A DNA stretch of 64,000 nucleotides from Lentilitoribacter sp039986595 (GCA_039986595.1 JBDWQJ010000005.1:434001-498000), one strand, 5' to 3'; counted from the first letter of the stretch, positions 1 to 9,428 are shown. Notes: generated by a model not told the origin, from the letters alone. Program-made: numbers and translations.

Positions 1-2003
1 CTGGCTTCATCAATATCCCAGCGAATATCAATCCAACGTTCAGGTTCATCCTCATAATCTACCAGCTGAGGCGCTTGAATAGGATAAATAACAATCCCCT
101 TACCCGGCTCGACAATACCCACAATGCGATCACCAGGAACTGCACCTGTTGGGCCGAACTCAACCCCCATCTCGGTGTCCATTCCGCGAATAGGTAATGC
201 GCTTTTATTCTCAGGGCCAAAACGCTCGGCTTTAGCGCTGCGCAATCGCGTTGGTTTTTGTGGCTTTGTCAAAGTTGGCATTTTAAAAATCATACCTGCG
301 GCGCTTCTTAAATTAAACCAACCTTCATTCGATGGCTGCTTTACAGAAACGCGCTCTTCCTGATGATTAGGAAAGACCGCTTCCATGACGTCTTTGGACG
401 GCAATTCACCGCGCCCCACAGATGCCAACACATCATCCACCTCGATCTGGCCAAGCTTATTAAGCACTGGCACAATCAACTCGTCGGTAAATTCCTTACC
501 GCTACGTTCGAACGCACGTTTTAAGATGCGCTCACCCAGACCACGATATTGCTTCCGCACTGCTTCACGTGTTGCCCGGCGGATCGCTGAACGCGCTTTA
601 CCGGTGACAACAATTTTTTCCCAGGAGACCGGCGGCACTTGCTTATCAGAACGGATAATTTCGACCTGATCGCCATTGGTTAGCTGTGTCACCAAAGGCA
701 TATTGTGACCGTTGATCTTAGCGCCCAGACAAGAGTTCCCCACGTCTGTGTGGACAGCATAAGCAAAATCAATTGGTGTTGCACCACGTGGTAATGCAAT
801 AAGCTTACCTTTTGGCGTAAAACAAAAGACTTGATCATAGAACAATTCAAGCTTTGTATTTTCCAAAAATTCTTCCGAATTATCACCTTCAGACAAAGCT
901 TCCAACATATGCCTCAACCACGTATAGGCATTTGATTCTTTTGATAAAATTTCATTATTTGAAACAGACATACGGTCTTTATAAAGTGTATGCGCCGCAA
1001 CACCTTGTTCAGCAATAGCATGCATAAATTCAGACCGGATCTGCAATTCAACACGTTGTTGAGACGGACCAACAATTGTCGTATGAATTGAACGATAGTC
1101 ATTTTGCTTGGGAGTGGAGATATAATCTTTAAATCGACCCGGAACCACCGCCCAACGGCGATGAATAATACCTAAAGCGCGGTAACAAACCTCTGCATTT
1201 TCCACGATAACGCGGAAACCCACTAAATCTGACAATTGCTCAAATGACAAAGACTTGGACTGCATTTTTCGAAACACAGAATACGGTTTCTTCAAGCGAC
1301 CAGATACTTTTGCCTCAACATCGTTTTCGGCAAATAACTCTTTCAGCTCATTTTCAATCGTGATGATGACTTCGCTATTTTGTTCTGATAGTTCAGCCAA
1401 GCGCTTTGTCAGCATCGCATGATGCTCAGGATGTGCATATTCAAAGGCTAGCGCTTCAAGCTCATCGCGCATGTCCTGCATGCCCATGCGGCCAGCAAGC
1501 GGTGCGTAAATATCTCTTGTTTCCTCTGAAATACGCTGGCGCTTTTCAGGTGCAACATGATCAAGCGTGCGCATATTGTGCAAACGGTCGGCGAGTTTAA
1601 CGATCAATACGCGCACATCACTGGCGACAGCGAGCAATAGTTTACGAAGGTTCTCAGCCTGCTTTGCCTTTTTTGAAACGAGATCAAGACGCTCAATTTT
1701 CGTCAAGCCCTCAACAAGTTCACCGATCTGCTCACCAAATAATTCGTCAATTTCAGCGCGTGTCGCGCTCGTGTCTTCAATTGTGTCATGGAGCAGCGCA
1801 ACAGCGATAGTAGATTCGTCAAGCCGCATGCGCGCTAAGATCGCTGCGACCTCTAAAGGGTGGGTTATGTAAGGGTCACCGCTTGCGCGTTTCTGTTTGC
1901 TGTGTTTCTGCATTGCGTAAACATAGGCTTTGTTTAGCAATTCTTCGTCAGCATCAGGCTTATAGCTCTGTACGAGTTCAATTAGCTCGTATTGGCGAAT
2001 CAT
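1..2003 (-). CDS. rsh: RelA/SpoT-family (p)ppGpp synthetase/hydrolase, 3' end cut by window
   Basis: Bifunctional RSH enzyme that makes and degrades the alarmone (p)ppGpp in the stringent response. About 667 codons are visible from the ATG at 2003; the C-terminus lies beyond position 1. The translation has an N-terminal HD hydrolase domain (H48 and the H72-D73 pair in LLHDTIED), so hydrolase activity is expected. It continues with a synthetase domain (FKDYISTPKQNDYRSIHTT, about 260-285) and a TGS domain (VFCFTPKGKLIALPRGATP, about 390-450). The ACT domain is expected beyond the edge. Alphaproteobacteria usually have a single bifunctional RSH, and its place just downstream of rpoZ on the same strand is typical of Rhizobiales. 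A hairpin at 2031-2067 lies between the two genes. Confidence 0.95.
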   Translation of the reverse strand, partial: MIRQYELIELVQSYKPDADEELLNKAYVYAMQKHSKQKRASGDPYITHPLEVAAILARMRLDESTIAVALLHDTIEDTSATRAEIDELFGEQIGELVEGLTKIERLDLVSKKAKQAENLRKLLLAVASDVRVLIVKLADRLHNMRTLDHVAPEKRQRISEETRDIYAPLAGRMGMQDMRDELEALAFEYAHPEHHAMLTKRLAELSEQNSEVIITIENELKELFAENDVEAKVSGRLKKPYSVFRKMQSKSLSFEQLSDLVGFRVIVENAEVCYRALGIIHRRWAVVPGRFKDYISTPKQNDYRSIHTTIVGPSQQRVELQIRSEFMHAIAEQGVAAHTLYKDRMSVSNNEILSKESNAYTWLRHMLEALSEGDNSEEFLENTKLELFYDQVFCFTPKGKLIALPRGATPIDFAYAVHTDVGNSCLGAKINGHNMPLVTQLTNGDQVEIIRSDKQVPPVSWEKIVVTGKARSAIRRATREAVRKQYRGLGERILKRAFERSGKEFTDELIVPVLNKLGQIEVDDVLASVGRGELPSKDVMEAVFPNHQEERVSVKQPSNEGWFNLRSAAGMIFKMPTLTKPQKPTRLRSAKAERFGPENKSALPIRGMDTEMGVEFGPTGAVPGDRIVGIVEPGKGIVIYPIQAPQLVDYEDEPERWIDIRWDIDEA

Positions 2004-2030
2004 AAGTTGCAAGGCTCCAAATTAAAGGCA

Positions 2031-2067
2031 AAAAAATAACCAGCTAAGCGTTAAAAATCTTAGCTGG
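2031..2067 (-). terminator. Rho-independent terminator after rpoZ
   Basis: Read on the minus strand, a perfect 9-bp stem CCAGCTAAG/CTTAGCTGG with a 10-nt loop is followed by a T-rich tail (positions 2039 down to 2031). It lies 43 nt past the rpoZ stop and 28 nt before the RSH start, so it probably limits rpoZ read-through into RSH. Confidence 0.8.
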
Positions 2068-2109
2068 CTATATAAGTTTCATACTTCCCTGAAACAGGAA
2101 AGGAAAAAA

Positions 2110-2514
2110 TTAGTAATCGTCGCTTTTTTCAGGTGCAACCAAACCTTGGATACCAGCAAGCAACTCTTCTTCAGACATGCTATCAAATGTGACCGCTTCT
2201 GGCGTTTCTTCCTGCATGATGATTGCGTCGTTACCGAGCTCATCTTCAGGTGTTGTATCAACAACGGCTTCTTCTGGCTCATCAACTTCAACATGTTTTT
2301 GAAGCGAATGGATAAGATCTTCTTTAAGATCACCAGTTGAAAGAGTTTCATCTGCAATTTCGCGAAGTGCGACTACAGGGTTTTTATCGTTATCGCGATC
2401 AACAGTGATAGCTTCACCTTGAGAGATCATGCGAGCTCTGTGACCTGCAAGTAGTACCAATTCAAAACGATTATCGACTTTATCGATGCAATCTTCGACC
2501 GTGACGCGTGCCAT
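2110..2514 (-). CDS. rpoZ: DNA-directed RNA polymerase omega subunit
   Basis: Small RNA polymerase subunit that helps assemble and stabilise the beta' subunit, and in proteobacteria forms part of a ppGpp-binding site. The 134-residue protein opens with the family signature MARVTVEDCIDKV, followed by NRFELVLLAGHRAR and the NPVVALREIAD helix. The C-terminal half is very acidic (Glu/Asp-rich from about residue 70), as is common in alphaproteobacterial omega. It is followed by its own terminator and then RSH. Start at the ATG of MARVT fits the family exactly. Confidence 0.96.
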   Translation of the reverse strand: MARVTVEDCIDKVDNRFELVLLAGHRARMISQGEAITVDRDNDKNPVVALREIADETLSTGDLKEDLIHSLQKHVEVDEPEEAVVDTTPEDELGNDAIIMQEETPEAVTFDSMSEEELLAGIQGLVAPEKSDDY

Positions 2515-2664
2515 GTCCTGTCCTTTGCAATATGTATATTTCTATGATTAACGATGGCGATAAACCTATTATACGAAAATTACAAGTTTTTTAAACACCT
2601 CGCGCCAATTTTCCTGAAATATTATGGACTTGGCAATCTGTGATAAGTTCATATAAAAAGCAGC

Positions 2665-3321
2665 ATGCAAACTCAAATCCCCATAGATCCTGATCATAAT
2701 TGTTCCGAATGCCCCCGCCTTCGTGAATTTATCTTAAAATCGCGTGCGGTAAATCCTGATTGGCATAATGGGCCTGTTAAAACATTCTACCCTGAAGGCG
2801 GCATGAATAGCGTTGAGTTATTAATCGTGGGATTAGCGCCCGGAATGCGCGGCGCAAATTGCACAGGACGCCCATTTACAGGCGATTATGCAGGCGATCT
2901 ATTATACGCAACACTCAATAAGTTTGATTTCGCAACGGGTGAATATGATGCTCGACCCGATGATACGTTAAAACTCAAAAATACAGCAATTACCAATGCT
3001 GTTCGTTGCGTGCCACCGGAAAATAAACCCGTTGGTGCTGAGATTAATACCTGCCGAAAATATCTCATCTCTACGCTTGAACATCTGCCAAATCTCAAAG
3101 CTATCGTTACGCTGGGCAAAATCTCCCATGACAGCACTGTACGAATGCTCAATGGCCGAGTATCGCAACATCCCTTTGGGCATAACAAGACGACACAAAT
3201 CGGAGATTACACGATTTTCCCAAGTTATCATTGCTCTCGATACAACACCAATACAGGCCGCTTAACGACAAAAATGTTTGAAGATGTTTTTGAAAAAGTA
3301 CGCGCTTATCTAGACGTCTAA
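2665..3321 (+). CDS. Uracil-DNA glycosylase, family 5-like (UdgB)
   Basis: Base-excision repair enzyme that removes uracil (and in this family also hypoxanthine or xanthine) from DNA. The 218-residue protein has Cys residues near the N-terminus (NCSECPRL) consistent with an iron-sulfur cluster. Motif 1 is GLAPGMRGANCTGRPFTGD (about 56-74), with the P-G arrangement and no acidic residue typical of family 5. Motif 2 is PSYHCSRYNTNTGRLT near the C-terminus, where UdgB enzymes carry a His-x-Ser-x-x-Asn-x-x-x-Gly pattern. The gene is divergent from rpoZ with a 150-bp spacer. The ribosome binding site is weak. Family 4 is the alternative, but the motifs fit family 5 better. Confidence 0.85.
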   Translation: MQTQIPIDPDHNCSECPRLREFILKSRAVNPDWHNGPVKTFYPEGGMNSVELLIVGLAPGMRGANCTGRPFTGDYAGDLLYATLNKFDFATGEYDARPDDTLKLKNTAITNAVRCVPPENKPVGAEINTCRKYLISTLEHLPNLKAIVTLGKISHDSTVRMLNGRVSQHPFGHNKTTQIGDYTIFPSYHCSRYNTNTGRLTTKMFEDVFEKVRAYLDV

Positions 3322-3328
3322 ACGAACC

Positions 3329-3811
3329 TTAGCCATGATCTTTTAAGAGTTTGGCTTTCTGGCGGTTCCAGTCACGCGTTTTCTCTGCCTGACGCTTATC
3401 GTGCAGTTTCTTACCCTTACCAAGGGCTATTTCAATTTTTGCGCGGCCACGATCATTGAAATAGATTTTAAGCGGCACCAATGTCATACCATCACGATCA
3501 ATTGCATCCGAAAACCGTTTCACTTCTCGCGCTTTGAGCAAAAGCTTTCGCTTGCGACGCGGTTCATGATTAAATCTATTTCCTTGCAAATATTCAGGCA
3601 CATAAGAATTGATCAGCCAGATCTCACCTTCTTCAAAGGAAGCATATGATTCAGCAATATTTGCCTTACCTTCGCGAAGTGACTTCACCTCGGTCCCGGT
3701 CAGCATAAGACCCGCCTCTAAAACCTCGATAAGCTCGTAATTATAACGAGCTTTTCGATTTTCAGCGACAATCTTTTGATTAGGATCTGATTTTTTCTTT
3801 TTTGCAGCCAT
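3329..3811 (-). CDS. smpB: SsrA-binding protein SmpB
   Basis: RNA-binding partner of tmRNA (ssrA) that brings it to stalled ribosomes for trans-translation. The 160-residue length is normal. Family motifs are seen in order: NRKARYNYELIEVLEAGL, TGTEVKSLREGKANIAESYA, and the basic C-terminal tail KKLHDKRQAEKTRDWNRQK that enters the decoding centre. It begins 7 nt after the dapA stop on the same strand, so the two are probably co-transcribed; smpB after dapA is the usual alphaproteobacterial order. It is convergent with the uracil-DNA glycosylase gene (7-nt gap). Confidence 0.97.
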   Translation of the reverse strand: MAAKKKKSDPNQKIVAENRKARYNYELIEVLEAGLMLTGTEVKSLREGKANIAESYASFEEGEIWLINSYVPEYLQGNRFNHEPRRKRKLLLKAREVKRFSDAIDRDGMTLVPLKIYFNDRGRAKIEIALGKGKKLHDKRQAEKTRDWNRQKAKLLKDHG

Positions 3812-3818
3812 AGCAGCT

Positions 3819-4697
3819 CTAGATCAATCCAAGCCCTGCCAATGCACTATCAATGGCATCTGCTGTTTGTTTTGAGACGGGCAATAAAGGAGAGCGCACA
3901 GCAGTTCCCATGCGTCCAAGTTTTGACAAGCCATGTTTTGCACCGCTCACACCAGGCTCCATGAAGATAGCGTCATGCAACGGCATTAAACGATCTTGCA
4001 ATTTTAAGGCACCGGCATAATCACCAGCAAGTGTAAGTGCTTGAAATTCTGCACATAATTTTGGTGCAACATTCGCCGTGACTGATATACAGCCAATTCC
4101 GCCATGAGCATTAAATCCAAGCGCTGTGGCATCTTCACCAGACAGTTGAACGAAATCTTCACCACAGGCTAGTCTTTGTTGACTAACACGCTGGATCAAG
4201 CCCGTTGCGTCTTTAACACCGATGATATTATCAAAATCTTTGTTCAAAGCAGCCATAGTCTCAACAGACATGTCGACAATTGATCGGCCTGGAATATTAT
4301 AGATAATCACAGGTAGTGTTGTGGCTTCTGCGATCGTTTTAAAATGCAGATAAAGCCCTTCTTGCGTTGGCTTGTTATAATAAGGCGTGACCACCAAAAC
4401 AGCATCCGCATTGACAGATTGCGCATGTTGGGCAAGTTCAACCGCTTCAATTGTATTGTTCGAACCCGCACCTGCAATCACCGGCACGCGTTTATCAGCA
4501 ACCTCAACACAAATTTCGACAACGCGTTTGTGCTCTTCGTGGCTTAAAGTTGGAGATTCGCCAGTTGTGCCCACAGGAACAACACCCTTACTACCTTCAG
4601 CAATTACCCAATCAACATGTTTGGCAAACCCATTTTCGTCAAGGTTAGCATCATCATCAAAAGGCGTAACAAGCGCCGGCATAGAACCACTAAACAT
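3819..4697 (-). CDS. dapA: 4-hydroxy-tetrahydrodipicolinate synthase
   Basis: Condenses pyruvate and aspartate semialdehyde in the first committed step of lysine and meso-diaminopimelate synthesis, feeding the peptidoglycan genes elsewhere in this window. From the ATG at 4697 the product is 292 residues, the family norm; this start has GGAG eight bases upstream and gives the usual MFSGSMPALVTPF opening. A TTG 12 nt further upstream (4709) is possible but less likely. Visible signatures are GTTGESPTLSHEEH, the active-site Tyr in IIYNIPGRS and the Schiff-base Lys in IIGVKDATG. Upstream of smpB, probably one operon. Confidence 0.96.
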   Translation of the reverse strand: MFSGSMPALVTPFDDDANLDENGFAKHVDWVIAEGSKGVVPVGTTGESPTLSHEEHKRVVEICVEVADKRVPVIAGAGSNNTIEAVELAQHAQSVNADAVLVVTPYYNKPTQEGLYLHFKTIAEATTLPVIIYNIPGRSIVDMSVETMAALNKDFDNIIGVKDATGLIQRVSQQRLACGEDFVQLSGEDATALGFNAHGGIGCISVTANVAPKLCAEFQALTLAGDYAGALKLQDRLMPLHDAIFMEPGVSGAKHGLSKLGRMGTAVRSPLLPVSKQTADAIDSALAGLGLI

Positions 4698-4959
4698 ATT
4701 ATTCTCCAAAACCCCAATTCACGGGTCCAATATTGATCACACGAATTTTGCATGATTTCGCGGCAACATAATGCCGAGCTTTCCCACTAGCAAGCAAAAC
4801 AATTGATGAAATTTATGAATATATCAATCAACGAATATAATTTGGTCAATATTTTCAAATTTAACACTTCAAATAAGGATTTGTTAAGATTTGTTTCACC
4901 GCTTGGTAATACTATCGGCAAAATTATGATATAATGCCCCAAAGACGTTTGGAAAAGAT

Positions 4960-7062
4960 ATGAAACTTCCTATTCTAACTACGTTTGCTTCAGTTATTGC
5001 GCTTGCGACTGTTTCAGTTGCAACTGCTAACCCCGTACCGCCTGCTGATGTACCAATTCCAGCATTACGCTATGTGCCCGATCAGCAAGCTGCGGCCCCA
5101 ACGCCCCCTATTGCTCAAAAGCAAAATGTAGCAACAGAACAAATCACAGGCGCGGTTATTCGCGCGTCCGCAGTATCGCCAATAAATGGTTCGTTGAAAT
5201 CAGGTCTCGATGCGCTCGATAACAAAGATCAGCAGCGCGCACGCGCTATTCGCAATGGCATGGCGAAAAACTCACAAGATCGCCGGATTTTAACATGGGC
5301 GATCGCACAGTCAGGATTAAAAGGGCTTCCTTCTTCGGAAATTGCTCGCGCAAGTGCAGAGCTTAAATCATGGCCAGGCACAAGTAATTTAAGATACCGC
5401 TGGGAACGCGCAATTTATAACGAAAACCCGCCTGCAAATTCGGTGATAGCTGCCTTTGGCAATCTTAAACCAAAAACCGCGGAAGGTGCAATTGTTCTAA
5501 CCCGCGCGCTATTAAACGCTGGTCGGAAGAAAAACGCACGCGCTATCATTCTGCCGTTTTGGCACAATGAACGTATGGACAAAAATGATGAGAACATCAT
5601 GCTTAAGCAGTTCTCATCACTATTTAGTAAAGCCGATCATAAGCGCCGTATGGACATGCTTTTATATCGTGACCGTGTAACCCAGGCTAAACGCATATCA
5701 AAGCTTGCAGGCGCTGAATCGCTTTATAACGCGCGCGCGGCGACAATTCGCAAGCAAGCCAATGCGGATAAGTTAATCGACGCAGTTCACCGCAGCTGGC
5801 ACAAAGATCCAAGCTATCTCTTTACCAAAATTGAGCGCGCACGCCGCGAACAACGTTGGTCAGAAGCGATTAAGCTGATCAGCAAAACACCAAAGAATAA
5901 AGACGCTCTCGTCAATACAGGCGAATGGTGGGTTGAACAACGCATTATCAGTCGCAACATGTTTGAAAACGGTAAGGCAAGCGCTGCATATAAAATTGCA
6001 GCCAATCATTCAGCCACCCGCGCCCGCGATGTGGTTGAAGCTGAGTTTCATGCAGGGTTTTATGCTTTACGCGGTTTGAACAAACCAAAAGTCGCCGCCA
6101 AACACTTTGCCAATATTTTAAAAGCATCGACAACGCCTTTATCAGCATCTCGCGCTTACTATTGGTTAGGCCGTGCTGCACAAGCAGGTGGACCAGGGAA
6201 ATCACGTGATTATTATGCAAAAGCTGCAAACTATCCAAGCACCTATTACGGCCAACTCGCCGGCGCGCGGATAAACATTAAAAAAATCAATGTGAGATAT
6301 CCAAAGCCATCTGGTTCTGATCGCAATAATTTTGCAAACCGGGAAGCTGTTCAGGCGATTAAAAAGCTTGAAGCCAACGGCCATGCATGGCGCGCAGACA
6401 GAATGTATCGTTCGCTAGCACGTGTGCTAACCGATCCAGGTGAGTTAGCAATATTAGCTTCTATGGCTGAAAAACGCGGCAATTATCAACTCGCATTGCA
6501 AGTGGGTAAACTCTCTTATGCAAGAGGCATAGATGTTGCAGCACTTGCCTTCCCGCTTGGCGCTATTCCTAAAAGCGCAATTATCAAAGGCACTGGTAAA
6601 GCCCTTGCCTATTCTATTGCTCGACAGGAAAGCACATTTAACAAAGCAGCAGTTTCTCCTGCTGATGCACGTGGACTGCTTCAGCTCTTGCCTTCGACCG
6701 CAAAACGCGTTGCTAAAACATATGGCGTTAAATATTCAAAATCTCGCCTGACGACAGATGCAGGGATGAACGCTAAATTGGGCGCATTGTTCTTAAATGA
6801 GCAAATCACCAATTTCGATGGTTCATATATTATGACTTTTATTGGCTATAATGCTGGGCCACGTCGTGTGCCGCAATGGATGGCACGTTTTGGTGACCCG
6901 CGTGGAAAAGACATAGACCATATTGTTGATTGGGTAGAGATGATTCCATTCACCGAGACACGCAACTATGTTCAACGCGTTATGGAAAACTATCAGGTTT
7001 ATAAAACCCGATTAGGCCAACGTGCTGACATCGTAAATGATTTGCGTTTCGGACGTCGCTAA
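4960..7062 (+). CDS. Soluble lytic murein transglycosylase (Slt-like)
   Basis: Periplasmic enzyme that cleaves the MurNAc-GlcNAc bond of peptidoglycan, releasing 1,6-anhydro products. The 700-residue protein begins with a signal peptide (about residues 1-23, ending SVATA-NP). A long Ala-rich helical superhelix (about 60-500) of the Slt70 type follows. The C-terminal SLT domain (about 540-690) has the catalytic Glu at residue 557 in ARQESTFN, followed by SPADARGLLQLLPSTAKRVA and the IGYNAGPRRVPQW motif. The start ATG has GGAAAAG just upstream. It is divergent from dapA across a 262-bp spacer in which no gene was found. Confidence 0.93.
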   Translation: MKLPILTTFASVIALATVSVATANPVPPADVPIPALRYVPDQQAAAPTPPIAQKQNVATEQITGAVIRASAVSPINGSLKSGLDALDNKDQQRARAIRNGMAKNSQDRRILTWAIAQSGLKGLPSSEIARASAELKSWPGTSNLRYRWERAIYNENPPANSVIAAFGNLKPKTAEGAIVLTRALLNAGRKKNARAIILPFWHNERMDKNDENIMLKQFSSLFSKADHKRRMDMLLYRDRVTQAKRISKLAGAESLYNARAATIRKQANADKLIDAVHRSWHKDPSYLFTKIERARREQRWSEAIKLISKTPKNKDALVNTGEWWVEQRIISRNMFENGKASAAYKIAANHSATRARDVVEAEFHAGFYALRGLNKPKVAAKHFANILKASTTPLSASRAYYWLGRAAQAGGPGKSRDYYAKAANYPSTYYGQLAGARINIKKINVRYPKPSGSDRNNFANREAVQAIKKLEANGHAWRADRMYRSLARVLTDPGELAILASMAEKRGNYQLALQVGKLSYARGIDVAALAFPLGAIPKSAIIKGTGKALAYSIARQESTFNKAAVSPADARGLLQLLPSTAKRVAKTYGVKYSKSRLTTDAGMNAKLGALFLNEQITNFDGSYIMTFIGYNAGPRRVPQWMARFGDPRGKDIDHIVDWVEMIPFTETRNYVQRVMENYQVYKTRLGQRADIVNDLRFGRR

Positions 7063-7103
7063 TTAGAAAAAAAGACATTGACCTATTCGCCACTTAGGCG
7101 AAT

Positions 7104-7982
7104 ATGGTCACTATGTATAAAGAACACTATTTCCAAACAGAAGATGGACTAAAGCTCTATCTCCGCGACTATCAGGCCAAAAACTGGTCGCATGAAACAT
7201 ATCCGGTCATCTGCCTGCCCGGACTTTCCCGCAATTCAAGGGATTTCGACAAGCTCGCGCAATCCTTAAGCCATGAATTTGACGATAATTATCGTGTCAT
7301 TACGCTTGATTATCGCGGTCGCGGCAATTCCCAATGGGATGAGAACAAGAAAAATTACAACATCATTCGCGAAGCGCAAGATGTTTTAATTGCAATGGAA
7401 TATTTGGGTATTCCTAAAGCACATTTCATTGGCACCTCACGCGGTGGCCTGATACTTCATATCTTGGCGACAATGAAACTTGATGCCCTCGCTTCGATCA
7501 TCTTCAATGACATCGGCCCTTGTATTGAACTCAAAGGGCTTTTGGAAATTCAAGAATACTTGTCTAAAGCCCGACTACCCAAAAACTGGGATGAGGCTGC
7601 GGACACGCAAAAGGCAGTTCATGGGCACGAGTTTTTGGAGTTAACAGATGCCGACTGGCAGGATATGGCTCGGGAAATTTACATCGAAAAAGATGGAATT
7701 ATAAAACCCGATTTCGATCCGGCGGTTGTTGAAAGCATCAAAACGTTAGATGAAACGACCGAACTTCCCACATTGTGGGATCAATTTGCGTTGCTTTATG
7801 ATATCCCGATGATGACGATTAGGGGCGAGAACTCGACTTTATTTTCCGACGCAACTTTACAAGAGATGGGCAAACGCCACCCAAATCACACAGCAATTAC
7901 TGTTAAAAACCAGGGACACCCCCCGCTATTACAAAGTGACGATCTACCTAATCAGATTTATGATTTTCTAAATTCGGCATAA
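7104..7982 (+). CDS. Alpha/beta hydrolase
   Basis: Predicted cytoplasmic alpha/beta-hydrolase fold enzyme of 292 residues; substrate unknown. Visible features are the oxyanion-region ICLPGLSRNSRDF, the strand-turn DYRGRGNS, the nucleophile elbow GTSRGG (Ser about residue 114) and a late His in NQGHPPLL. No signal peptide is seen. It starts 41 nt after the transglycosylase gene and could share its transcript. An alternative start is the ATG at 7113; 7104 is kept because AGG lies 5-6 nt upstream. The family includes many esterases and haloalkane-dehalogenase-like proteins, so no finer function is claimed. Confidence 0.85.
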   Translation: MVTMYKEHYFQTEDGLKLYLRDYQAKNWSHETYPVICLPGLSRNSRDFDKLAQSLSHEFDDNYRVITLDYRGRGNSQWDENKKNYNIIREAQDVLIAMEYLGIPKAHFIGTSRGGLILHILATMKLDALASIIFNDIGPCIELKGLLEIQEYLSKARLPKNWDEAADTQKAVHGHEFLELTDADWQDMAREIYIEKDGIIKPDFDPAVVESIKTLDETTELPTLWDQFALLYDIPMMTIRGENSTLFSDATLQEMGKRHPNHTAITVKNQGHPPLLQSDDLPNQIYDFLNSA

Positions 7983-8009
7983 AAAAAAGCCCGCAATCAC
8001 CGCGGGCTT
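7981..8009 (-). terminator. Rho-independent terminator of the HHH-protein gene
   Basis: Stem AAGCCCGC/GCGGGCTT with a 7-nt loop. On the minus strand it is followed by a run of T (7988 down to 7981). It sits between two convergent genes, 33 nt past the minus-strand stop; on the plus strand the tail is not T-rich, so it mainly serves the minus strand. Confidence 0.8.
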
Positions 8010-8042
8010 GAATACTTTACTTCGTAATAGCTCAATTGAGAC

Positions 8043-9194
8043 TTAAGATGATGATGGAACATCACCTTTCGCCGCACGCTTTGAGAAATCAGTTGTTCCA
8101 CCTTTGGCTAAAATCTTAGCCTGTGCGATCCAATCATCTCGCTCAATACGCCCTTTAAAGGAAAGCTTCTCATCGAAATCAGTAATGTCTGCTTTTTTCC
8201 AAGCAGCGATTTGCGAGTATTGAGTAATGCCTTCTTTGGCAAGTTTTGTTTCAATCAGTTTGCCCACACCTTTGATCAGCTTAAGATCATCAGGTTTTGC
8301 TGGAGCAGCTTTTGCTGCGGCCTTCTTGGGTGCAGCCTTTTTAGCGACAGCCTTTTTCGCTGTTGTTGTTTTAGCTGGAGCTTTCGTTGCGGCTGCTTTC
8401 GCAGCAGCCTTTGGAGCGGCCGCTTTCTTAGCTGGTGCAGTTGACGCTGTCGCTGCCTTCTTCTTAGCAGCAGAACCCTTTGCTAGAACTTTTGCCTGTG
8501 GCACCCACTCTTCGCGCTCAATACGACCTTTGAAGTTCAGCTTTTCATCGAAATCAGCAATATCAGCCTTTTTCCAAGCAGCAACTTGAGCAAAGGTTGT
8601 TATACCTTCATCATTTAAACGCGTCTCATTAAGCTTGCCAACACCCTTGATCAGTTTCAGATCATCAGGACCTGTCGCTGCCGCAGCTACTGGTTTAGAT
8701 GCTGCAGGTTTTTTAGCAGGTGCTTTTTTAGCCTCTGACGCTTTTGCTGTTGCCGCTTTTGCAGTTGATGCTTTTGCGGTTGTAGCTTTTGCAGCTGTTG
8801 CTTTACCCGTCTTTGGTGCAGCGGTCTTTTTAGCCGGTGTTGCTGCTTTTTTAGCTGCTGTCGTTTTTGTAGTTTTAGCAGTCGTTGTTTTCTTTGCAGC
8901 GGTTGCTTTTGGTGCAGCAGCTTTTGCATCTGTCGATGCCATTAAACCGCTCACTGGTGCATCCGTGCTGTTATCTGGTGATTTTGTGCTGCTCGCTTTA
9001 TCTGAAACAGACGCCTCAGATGCAGCCAATGTCGCAGATGTTGTGCTACTAGCCGAAGCAGCTGCGCTCGTATCAGCCAGTACCTCTGTCTCTGCTGGAC
9101 AGCCGAAATACCTTTTAAGCAAGTAGCCAACCAACGCACCCAATGCAAATGCAATTAAAAGTAAGAATATTGTTTGTATGATATAGAAAAACAT
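8043..9194 (-). CDS. Membrane-anchored Lys/Ala-rich protein with two helix-hairpin-helix-like domains
   Basis: Function unknown; 383 residues. An N-terminal transmembrane helix (about 4-27, FFYIIQTIFLLLIAFALGAL) is followed by a Ser/Ala-rich stretch. Long Ala/Lys/Thr-rich segments, like the tail of histone H1, span about 90-170 and 245-295. Two near-identical globular copies (about 174-236 and 299-364) each begin PDDLKLIKGVGKL and contain ITxFxQxAAWKKADI and FKGRIER. The domain resembles the HHH_5-type module found in rhizobial proteins often mis-annotated as ribosomal L21 or NADH dehydrogenase. A basic, low-complexity linker facing the cytoplasm suggests nucleic-acid or polyanion binding at the membrane; that is inference. 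It is last in a probable operon with 9222-9320 and 9429-9986. Confidence 0.75.
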   Translation of the reverse strand: MFFYIIQTIFLLLIAFALGALVGYLLKRYFGCPAETEVLADTSAAASASSTTSATLAASEASVSDKASSTKSPDNSTDAPVSGLMASTDAKAAAPKATAAKKTTTAKTTKTTAAKKAATPAKKTAAPKTGKATAAKATTAKASTAKAATAKASEAKKAPAKKPAASKPVAAAATGPDDLKLIKGVGKLNETRLNDEGITTFAQVAAWKKADIADFDEKLNFKGRIEREEWVPQAKVLAKGSAAKKKAATASTAPAKKAAAPKAAAKAAATKAPAKTTTAKKAVAKKAAPKKAAAKAAPAKPDDLKLIKGVGKLIETKLAKEGITQYSQIAAWKKADITDFDEKLSFKGRIERDDWIAQAKILAKGGTTDFSKRAAKGDVPSSS

Positions 9195-9221
9195 CGAATT
9201 CCCCGAATTTTATTCTTTTGT

Positions 9222-9320
9222 CTAAGCGCGATCGCACTCTGTTTTATACCAGGCGATAACTGCACCTATGACGAAAGCGGCTACTAACCAAAACCACATA
9301 TGACCTATTAATGAACCCAT
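9222..9320 (-). CDS. Small single-span membrane protein, 32 residues
   Basis: This open frame is too short for most gene callers. From the ATG at 9320 it has GGAG six bases upstream; an in-frame ATG at 9332 adds four residues but has no ribosome binding site. The product has one hydrophobic helix (HMWFWLVAAFVIGAVIAWY) and a short charged tail ending ECDRA. It lies 27 nt upstream of the HHH-domain gene and downstream of the BON-like gene on the same strand, so it is probably the middle gene of a three-gene envelope operon. Function unknown. The evidence is the ribosome binding site, the hydrophobic span and the position. Confidence 0.6.
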   Translation of the reverse strand: MGSLIGHMWFWLVAAFVIGAVIAWYKTECDRA

Positions 9321-9428
9321 TTCCCACTCCATTATATTGTTTTTTTAACTTTATACGGGCTTTAAGCATTTTACCAGTGCCGGATTATCAACCTTCGGCA
9401 AAACAAAACTCGTCTTGGGTCAATCAAC

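Noticed and set aside
8060..8680. Two similar DNA segments that look like a direct repeat.
   Set aside because: They encode the duplicated protein domain and are explained by that; no mobile-element features flank them.
8227..9126. Long Ala/Val-rich plus-strand frames opposite the HHH-protein gene.
   Set aside because: They mirror the Lys/Ala repeats on the other strand; the minus frame has domains, a membrane anchor and a terminator.
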